Shown here: piece by piece, positions 1 to 4,427 of the stretch
How positions within the stretch are numbered: position 1 is the stretch's first letter
How the letters are laid out: every line of letters begins with the position of its first letter
Origin: Desulfobacterales bacterium
GTDB lineage: Bacteria; Desulfobacterota; Desulfobacteria; Desulfobacterales; UBA11574
DNA: 9,008 nucleotides
Assembly: GCA_012974475.1 (NCBI GenBank)
Contig: JAAXQD010000018.1
Span: 1 to 9,008 of the forward strand
Reading direction: 5' to 3'
Notes under the pieces: model-generated
Seen by the model: only the letters and a program-made list of their open reading frames with translations
What the model was told of the DNA's origin: nothing
Databases searched by the model: none
Made by a program: the position numbers and the translations under genes

Positions 1-377
1 GATCCCTGTTCTATCGAGACACAGTCGCCAGTCCTTATATCCTGCTGTTCCGTGTTGATGATGGTTGTGCCGCCGCTTACCAGGCTCACAGTATATTGTT
101 GCTGTGTACCACTGGTTGCAGCTCCCTGTACGGCAGCGCCGATGCCGGCACCGGCCAGGACCCTGATACCTCTGTGACGGCGAGGGCCTATCAGTCCACC
201 GATAACGCCGCCCGCCAAGGCACCGCCGGCATGCTTGGCATCCTTGCTTATGGTCTGAACGTGTTCAACCGTGCCATAATGAATCGTCACCGATTGTGCG
301 TAAAGACTTGTAATTGGAAAGCATATCATTGCAGCACCGATTATGAGCAAATTGACTTTCATTAAATTGATTTTCAT
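1..377 (-). CDS. Glycine-zipper outer-membrane-type protein, 3' end cut by window edge
   Basis: An open frame of 125 codons runs from an ATG at 377 off the left edge. A GGAGG at 385-389, 7 nt upstream, fixes the start; a second in-frame ATG at 362 has no such site. Residues 1-27 form a Sec signal peptide with a likely signal peptidase I cut after LYA; there is no lipobox cysteine. Residues 51-85 are a Gly/Ala-rich segment with GxxxG spacing (AGGALAGGVIGG, then AGAGIGAAVQG) interrupted by a basic RRHR turn, the pattern of the glycine-zipper 2TM family (Rick_17kDa_Anti / SlyB-like). The tail from about 95 (YTVSLVSGGTT, RTGDCVSIEQG) matches the usual small beta domain after the zipper, so probably only a short C-terminal piece is missing. 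Family members sit in or on the outer membrane and affect envelope integrity; the exact role here is unknown. It lies 74 nt after the preceding lipoprotein gene and is probably cotranscribed. Confidence 0.85.
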   Translation of the reverse strand, partial: MKINLMKVNLLIIGAAMICFPITSLYAQSVTIHYGTVEHVQTISKDAKHAGGALAGGVIGGLIGPRRHRGIRVLAGAGIGAAVQGAATSGTQQQYTVSLVSGGTTIINTEQQDIRTGDCVSIEQG

Positions 378-451
378 TAGCAGACCTCCAATTTTGATAA
401 GAATTTCCTTTTCGAGACGTGTGTATAGACGCCTGATATCGGCACCACTCA

Positions 452-862
452 TCACCTTTTTTGGGCCTTCCAGGTCCCGTTATCTACATCCGGTGTCGTC
501 ACATTGTAGGATCCGGTTAACCGGTTGCCGTCTTGTGATAGTGTGCCGGTTAAATTACCGGAAAAATCCCCTTGCATTTTTCCTACCAGTGAGTTCGCCG
601 TCATTTTTCCACGAACAAAGTAAGACTTGCGCACAGTAGGGTCCGTTATGTCTCTAAGAAAATTAGCTTCAAACAGCTTATCTCCTTCAGGCGTTTGAAA
701 CAGATGAATTCGGAGGGATCCTTGATACATATCACTGCTGAAAGATCCTTCATAAACGCCTAAAGACTGAGATCCTTCTGGAATAAATTTTGCGCCCGCA
801 CAACTTATCAGTAGACAGGCCACTCCTATAAAAATTAAAATTGTTAAAGATTTCTTTTTTAT
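452..862 (-). CDS. Small lipoprotein of unknown function, apparently starting at ATA
   Basis: This is an exported lipoprotein of about 136 residues. Counting from the ATA codon at 862, residues 2-4 are KKK, followed by a hydrophobic stretch (LTILIFIGVACLLIS) and lipobox LISC with Cys21 as the lipidation site. The mature part (SLGVYEGSF, FSGNLTGTLSQDGNRLTGSYN, NGTWKAQKR) is rich in short Gly-bounded strands, suggesting a small beta fold; I do not recognise a family. Start choice is unusual. A perfect extended Shine-Dalgarno lies at 865-878, with GGAGG ending 8 nt before ATA. The in-frame ATGs at 883 and 898 lie upstream of or within that site and lack their own. The frame stays open further up to an ATG at 1129, but that stretch runs through the sulfatase remnant in another frame and is not a credible N-terminus. 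The protein could instead start at 883, giving a 12-residue n-region, or ATA could be a point mutation or sequencing error. Confidence 0.8.
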   Translation of the reverse strand: MKKKSLTILIFIGVACLLISCAGAKFIPEGSQSLGVYEGSFSSDMYQGSLRIHLFQTPEGDKLFEANFLRDITDPTVRKSYFVRGKMTANSLVGKMQGDFSGNLTGTLSQDGNRLTGSYNVTTPDVDNGTWKAQKR

Positions 863-864
863 AT

Positions 865-878
865 GGATCACCTCCTTT
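865..878 (-). promoter_or_regulatory. Extended ribosome-binding site, complementary to the whole 16S rRNA tail
   Basis: On the minus strand the site reads AAAGGAGGTGATCC. The plus strand reads GGATCACCTCCTTT, which is the 3'-terminal sequence of 16S rRNA in many bacteria, giving 14 consecutive complementary bases. The flanking bases do not continue the rRNA match, so this is a ribosome-binding site and not an rRNA fragment. It decides the start of the downstream lipoprotein: the codon at the proper distance is ATA at 860-862. Other genes here have only 5-7 matching bases. Confidence 0.75.
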
Positions 879-946
879 ATCATCTGTTGGCTATTCATGT
901 TGTTTGAAAAATATACGCAATTTATTATCTCGCTTTTGATTGATAA

Positions 947-977
947 ATTATACAACAGTGACTTCCATGTCATGCAA
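947..977 (-). promoter_or_regulatory. Possible sigma-70-type promoter for the lipoprotein / glycine-zipper pair
   Basis: A perfect TATAAT lies at 952-947 on the minus strand, within the AT-rich gap between the sulfatase remnant and the lipoprotein. The best -35 candidate is TTGCAT at 977-972, with a 19-nt spacer, which is long and only a partial match. It overlaps the remnant's stop region. A start near 940 would give a leader of about 78 nt. It would let the two downstream envelope genes be expressed independently of the genes above the pseudogene. Confidence 0.4.
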
Positions 978-981
978 CGAA

Positions 982-1437
982 TTAAGGGGCCGGCGGAATA
1001 AGCTTTTCCATGACCTGGTCGATGGTGAAACTGGCCGCCTTCTGCCGCGGCGGAAATTCCTTGAACGTTGCCAGGAACTGACCGACATAGGCCTGCGCCG
1101 GCACCAGAAGGAATGCCCGATCCAGCCACCAGTCCCAGTACGTGTTCGACGTGATGGACGCCCGCTCATACGGATCCGTGCGCAGATTGAAGAGCCAAGG
1201 AACCCGTGTTTGTACATACGGCTCACCCCAGACCAGCATGGTGCCCGGCGCCCTTTGCTGGGCGAAGACAATTTTCCAGTTGTCGAAGCGCAGCGCCGTC
1301 AGATCACCGTCGTCAGAAAAATAGAAGAATTCCTCACGGGGGCTCTTTTTCGCCTTGCCGGTCAGATAGGGCAGAAAGTTGTATCCGTCCAGATGCACCT
1401 TGAAATTCTTTTTACCGGCTTTGTAGCCTTTTTTCAT
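982..1437 (-). pseudogene. Arylsulfatase remnant (C-terminal 151 codons only)
   Basis: The 151-codon frame matches the C-terminal part of the arylsulfatase / sulfatase family. Recognisable blocks are KVHLDGYNFLPYLTG, REEFFYFSDDGDLTALR, NWKIVFAQQRAPGT, FNLRTDPYERASITSNTYWDW and FATFKEFPPRQKAASFTIDQV. Sulfatases of this type are roughly 500 residues long, with the catalytic C/S-x-P-x-R formylglycine motif and metal ligands in the N-terminal two-thirds. All of that is absent here, and the sequence upstream is the end of the SYLF-LysM gene, whose stop codon is only 20 nt away. There is no Shine-Dalgarno before the ATG at 1437. The remnant therefore looks like the product of a deletion that removed the 5' part of the gene. 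The remaining frame has no internal stop or frameshift, which suggests a fairly recent event or an assembly artefact. A functional 151-residue protein cannot be excluded but would have no catalytic centre. Confidence 0.8.
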
Positions 1438-1456
1438 GCGGCTTGCACCGCTACTG

Positions 1457-2335
1457 CTAGTTGCTTGGAGCGACCAAAAGTTTTTGACCCGGGTGAATAG
1501 GATCAGTTTTGGTTATGGTGTTGAGGCGACATAATTCATCCACTGAGATGCCTTGTTGTTTTGCGATCCCATATAGCGTATCCCCACTGCGGACTACATA
1601 ATAACGCTCTTTAGAATGAGAAATTGGTTCCTTTTGCATGACGGTTGCGGCTTGGGTCACCGCTTTAATGAGGTCGGATGAATTGGGATTGCTGACGGAA
1701 CGCTTTACAAGAATGTCCACCGGGGTTACCGACTTTCCATAGTAAGCATTGTTCCATTTGTCCTTGGTCGAAACGACAGCGCCGTCCAGGGCGATTCCGG
1801 CAAAAGCGCCTTTGGATCGCGAAAAGGAAAAAATGTCGGCCACCACATTCGATTTGGCACCTCCACCCACCGGCCCAGCGGCAATAGAGGCATCACCCCC
1901 GAGCTTGAAAGAGGATGTGAGCAACTTGTCCACAGCCTTTTGGGTTCTAACCATCATAATCACTTCCGCGGCCTCCCCTCCGAACTGAATTCCAAAGCTT
2001 ACGGAGCCTAAGGTGTAAAACGCCGGTTGGCTCCATTGCCCTGTTTTCGCGTCTTTGACAATGAGCACGCCGCTGCCACCGGATCCGCCTATCCAAAATC
2101 CGGCTTTTAGCATGCTCGGTACGATCAAAAGACCTTTGGCCTCGCGCAGGTGATCTTTTAAATAAGCCATGTTGGAATCCACCATGAAGCTTTGGAAAGT
2201 CGCGTGCGCCTTATCCACAAGGCCCTGCTGATCAACGGGCTCGCCCGCTTTTACCGGCATGGAAAATCCGACGATCAACGCGCCGACAATAACAGCAAAC
2301 AGAATGTTTCCGAATCTGTAACGTGTTTTTTTCAT
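1457..2335 (-). CDS. SYLF (Ysc84/DUF500) domain protein with C-terminal LysM domain
   Basis: This 292-residue exported protein starts at an ATG preceded by AAGGAG at 7 nt. Residues 1-30 are a signal peptide (KKTRYRF, hydrophobic core, likely cut after VKA). Residues about 66-208 are a SYLF domain: AKGLLIVPSMLKAGFWIGGSGGSG, then QPAFYTLGSVSFGIQFGGEAAEVIMMV, GGDASIAAGPVGGGA and FAGIALDGAVVS. SYLF domains bind lipid (actin and phosphoinositides in eukaryotes); bacterial members are periplasmic and little studied. Residues about 245-289 (YYVVRSGDTLYGIAKQQG, ending HPGQKLLV) are a canonical LysM peptidoglycan-binding module. The combination suggests a protein held on the cell wall that also touches membrane lipid; that role is inferred. 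The gene lies 38 nt after the DUF4136 lipoprotein and is presumably in the same transcript. Its stop is 20 nt from the sulfatase remnant. Confidence 0.9.
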   Translation of the reverse strand: MKKTRYRFGNILFAVIVGALIVGFSMPVKAGEPVDQQGLVDKAHATFQSFMVDSNMAYLKDHLREAKGLLIVPSMLKAGFWIGGSGGSGVLIVKDAKTGQWSQPAFYTLGSVSFGIQFGGEAAEVIMMVRTQKAVDKLLTSSFKLGGDASIAAGPVGGGAKSNVVADIFSFSRSKGAFAGIALDGAVVSTKDKWNNAYYGKSVTPVDILVKRSVSNPNSSDLIKAVTQAATVMQKEPISHSKERYYVVRSGDTLYGIAKQQGISVDELCRLNTITKTDPIHPGQKLLVAPSN

Positions 2336-2373
2336 TTTGCTTCTCCTTTTTGCGAACTTAAAATTATTGTGAC

Positions 2374-2919
2374 CTATTTTGACGACGGAGGCGGAAAATT
2401 TTTCAAAATTTCTTGTACCGCTTTGTCGATCAGCTTTTCACTTTTCTCCGGAGTGTTGGTATCGTCGATTTGGGCTTTTGCGACGCCCCGCCAAATCATT
2501 TTCTTCGATTTGGCATCCACAAAATCCAGAATGAGCGATCCTTCTTCATATTGATACGTATCAACCCCTTGAGGTCCCCAGTATCCTCCCCGGTATCTTC
2601 CATACGAGCCGTAACCGTATCCCCAATTTGTGACTTTCACTTTATCCTTTTTCCCAAGATGTTCAGCAATGAAAAAGTCCGGATTGTTTGACGTCATCGT
2701 TAAACCTTTGGCTTGCAGTTCCGCATTGACTGCATTTTTAACACGATCTACAACAAGACTGTCCATGGTTGCTTTTTCAGGTACCGGCATCCAGTCATAC
2801 GTCTTAAGGTTTTCGAAATTGACTTGTTTGTCGTAGTCATACTGTACACCATAGATACTGGCACAGCTGGCAGTAAAACCGATGAAAAATAGAACCAAAA
2901 AAGTATGAATGGCTTTCAT
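2374..2919 (-). CDS. DUF4136 domain lipoprotein
   Basis: This 181-residue lipoprotein starts at an ATG with GGAGG 8 nt upstream. The signal peptide ends at FTASC, with Cys19 the lipidation site; Thr at -3 is not the commonest residue but occurs. The mature part has the DUF4136 hallmarks: an N-terminal YDKQVNFENLKTYDWMP block (about 29-45), a central segment ending in NPDFFIA (79-85), and EEGSLILDFVDAKSKKMIWRG (126-145), followed by a helical KSEKLIDKAVQEILKNFPP tail. A Gly/Tyr-rich run at 99-118 is the usual low-complexity insert before the last strands. The family is widespread in Gram-negative outer membranes and its biochemical role is unknown. The gene sits between the VWA-OmpA gene (167 nt upstream) and the SYLF-LysM gene (38 nt downstream), consistent with an envelope operon. 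Confidence 0.9.
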   Translation of the reverse strand: MKAIHTFLVLFFIGFTASCASIYGVQYDYDKQVNFENLKTYDWMPVPEKATMDSLVVDRVKNAVNAELQAKGLTMTSNNPDFFIAEHLGKKDKVKVTNWGYGYGSYGRYRGGYWGPQGVDTYQYEEGSLILDFVDAKSKKMIWRGVAKAQIDDTNTPEKSEKLIDKAVQEILKNFPPPSSK

Positions 2920-2944
2920 TATAACACCCTCCTAACAATCGCTG

Positions 2945-3016
2945 CGAAGCACTGCCGCAAGGCAGAACATTCCCTGTAGCGTTTTGGAGCCTATCGGAAA
3001 TCCCGCCTTGCGGGGC
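2945..3016 (-). other. Hairpin-rich leader with alternative pairings ahead of the DUF4136 gene
   Basis: The gap between the VWA-OmpA stop and the DUF4136 start contains two compact hairpins. One is CTGCC-GCAA-GGCAG at 2952-2965 (plus-strand reading); the other is CCCGC-CTT-GCGGG at 3002-3014. The 9-mer CCGCAAGGC at 2955-2963 is the exact reverse complement of GCCTTGCGG at 3005-3013, so the two elements can also pair with each other over about 40 nt. No U-tract follows on either strand, so neither looks like an intrinsic terminator. It may be a structured 5' leader, an attenuator-like switch or a dispersed palindromic repeat; I could not match it to a known riboswitch class. Confidence 0.35.
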
Positions 3017-3086
3017 TGCAGAAAGATTCGATGCGTCGTTGTCTTCGGCAACATGAACCCGATCGAGCACTTCAAATGAATTTATT

Positions 3087-4172
3087 TTAATCCAATCCCA
3101 TAACAATACTTTCAACCCGCCTGTTTTGCTGTTGGCCGTCTTCAGTACTGTTGCTGGCAACCGGATCTTTTTTGCCGTACCACTGGGTGATGATTCTCCC
3201 GATACTCAAACCCGCGTATTTGGTCAGGTATTCTTGGACACTTTCGGCTCTGCGTCTGGAAAGCCGCAGGTTATATTCATCCGATCCGGCACCGTCGGTA
3301 TACCCCGCAAGGATAACATACGTCTTAGGGTGCTCTCGTAAAAAATCCCCCAGTTCGTTCAGTTCCCCATAGAACCCAGACGGTATGGCTGAACTGTTGA
3401 AATCAAACTGGATGTTGTCGACCTTGAAACCGGCAAGATAATCTATGGTTTCGATGGTTTCGATGGTTTTAACATCGATTTCGAAAAGGGCTCCGGTCAA
3501 ATATTCCGGTCTGCCCAGCAAATAATCGAACGGAACCACGCGTGAGCATTCGTTAATCGATGCCACAGTTTTCAATATCTCTTTCTGATGCGCAGCCTTG
3601 GCAGTGCTGATGACATAAAAGCAGACATCGTGTTTCCCGGCGAGTTCTCTGGCTATTTCCACCGGTTTTTTCATCCCGGGAGTGGGCTTATAGTAGCCGT
3701 CGGTAAAGAGGAACACCACCGTTTTCCCCGAAAGCCCTGCCAAAACGCCGCGAAGTTTACGCATCCCTTCCATCATCAAGGTCGGTCCACCGGCCTTTGC
3801 CGGGAGTTGTTCAAGGGCGGCAGCAAATTTTTTCCGGTCATATTTCTGGATCATGTAGACCGGCTTGAAATTTGAAAGCAAATACAACCCGGCATTGTAT
3901 CCCAGATCCGGCAGGGTTTCATTTTTTTCCTTAAGGATTTCCTTGGCGGCCGCTAACTTTGTCATGCTGGTATTCCGGTAGGTATCATTCATAGAGCTGG
4001 ATGAATCAAACAAAATGATAAAATTATCCGCCGTTTTTACAATATCTACTTCTTCGGTGACCGACTTAACCGTATCTTGCTCTACGACCACTTCGGCAGC
4101 CATCACATTCATCGCAAAAAAACCGAGAAATACCAGACCCATGACACTTGAAATCAGACACATTTTTTTCAT
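3087..4172 (-). CDS. VWA-OmpA envelope protein (von Willebrand A domain plus OmpA peptidoglycan-binding domain)
   Basis: This 361-residue protein starts at an ATG with GAGGAGG 7 nt upstream. Residues 1-26 form a signal peptide ending NVMAA. A VWA domain follows at about 48-240 with an intact MIDAS metal site: D56-x-S58-x-S60 in FDSSSSM, T131 in GGPTLMM, and D158 in FTDG. Residues about 252-360 are an OmpA-like domain: a VDNIQFDFNSSAIP strand, AGYTDGAGSDEYNLRLSRRRAESV with the diaminopimelate-binding Asp293 and Arg308, and DGQQQNRRVE. The protein should be periplasmic or outer-membrane associated, anchored to peptidoglycan, with the VWA domain presenting a metal-dependent ligand-binding face; the ligand is unknown. 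There is no transmembrane beta-barrel. A short in-frame 9-bp tandem repeat lies in the linker between the domains. It is the first gene of the envelope group, with about 255 nt of non-coding DNA ahead of it. Confidence 0.92.
   Translation of the reverse strand: MKKMCLISSVMGLVFLGFFAMNVMAAEVVVEQDTVKSVTEEVDIVKTADNFIILFDSSSSMNDTYRNTSMTKLAAAKEILKEKNETLPDLGYNAGLYLLSNFKPVYMIQKYDRKKFAAALEQLPAKAGGPTLMMEGMRKLRGVLAGLSGKTVVFLFTDGYYKPTPGMKKPVEIARELAGKHDVCFYVISTAKAAHQKEILKTVASINECSRVVPFDYLLGRPEYLTGALFEIDVKTIETIETIDYLAGFKVDNIQFDFNSSAIPSGFYGELNELGDFLREHPKTYVILAGYTDGAGSDEYNLRLSRRRAESVQEYLTKYAGLSIGRIITQWYGKKDPVASNSTEDGQQQNRRVESIVMGLD
3445..3469 (-). repeat. 9-bp in-frame tandem repeat in the VWA-OmpA linker
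   Basis: The plus-strand unit ATGGTTTCG occurs twice and then as a partial third copy (ATGGTTT). On the coding strand it gives Thr-Ile-Glu repeated (KTIETIETIDYL, residues 235-245), exactly between the VWA and OmpA domains. Being a multiple of three, changes in copy number would alter linker length without breaking the frame. Confidence 0.8.
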
Positions 4173-4427
4173 AGCATTGCCTCCTCATTTAAAATATCGG
4201 TTAATGTTTGAAACTTGAGTTTTTCTAAAGCCCGGTTAATCGCTTTTCGGATCGTCAGTGCGAGTGTTCTTATGTCCCCTGGTGTTTAGTTGTCGATTGA
4301 AGACCGTGATGTCCAACTTATCCGCAGGGTAGGCGATCAGAGGGTTCGGATTTTGACGCGGCGGATTCTATATGTATATCCTCTTATTATAAGCCGATAT
4401 CTTTTGCAACCAGAATATCTCTTTCAT
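4173..4427 (-). promoter_or_regulatory. Intergenic region with a candidate promoter for the VWA-OmpA operon
   Basis: This 255-nt gap separates the octaheme cytochrome stop from the VWA-OmpA start and contains no plausible gene. On the minus strand a perfect TATAAT lies at 4391-4386; the sequences 17-18 nt upstream (TCTGGT / TTCTGG) are poor -35 matches. Use of this site would give a leader of roughly 205 nt. A weak hairpin (AAAGC, 10-nt loop, GCTTT) lies at about 4221-4240. I see no strong GC-rich stem followed by a U-run, so there is no convincing terminator for the cytochrome operon, and read-through into the envelope genes is possible. Confidence 0.35.

Noticed and set aside
865..878. Possible 16S rRNA 3' end on the plus strand
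   Set aside because: GGATCACCTCCTTT equals the 16S tail, but the bases before it do not continue the rRNA sequence; it is the extended Shine-Dalgarno of the minus-strand gene.
863..1129. Long N-terminal extension of the unknown lipoprotein up to an ATG at 1129
   Set aside because: It would overlap the sulfatase remnant out of frame, the peptide is low-complexity junk, and it would bury a textbook lipoprotein signal and a perfect ribosome-binding site inside the protein.
940..1500. 186-codon plus-strand ORF
   Set aside because: It lies antisense to the sulfatase remnant and the end of the SYLF-LysM gene, both with clear family motifs on the minus strand; its translation shows no domain or signal.
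2952..2965. CTGCC-GCAA-GGCAG hairpin as an intrinsic terminator
   Set aside because: The stem is only 5 bp and there is no U-run after it on either strand.
2837..3160. 107-codon minus-strand ORF spanning the gap between VWA-OmpA and DUF4136
   Set aside because: It overlaps the ends of both real genes in another frame and crosses the hairpin-rich leader; no ribosome-binding site or motif.
4353..4380. Plus-strand promoter-like TTGACG, 16 nt, TATATC
   Set aside because: It would drive only antisense RNA into the octaheme gene and no plus-strand gene follows; a chance match in AT-rich DNA is more likely.
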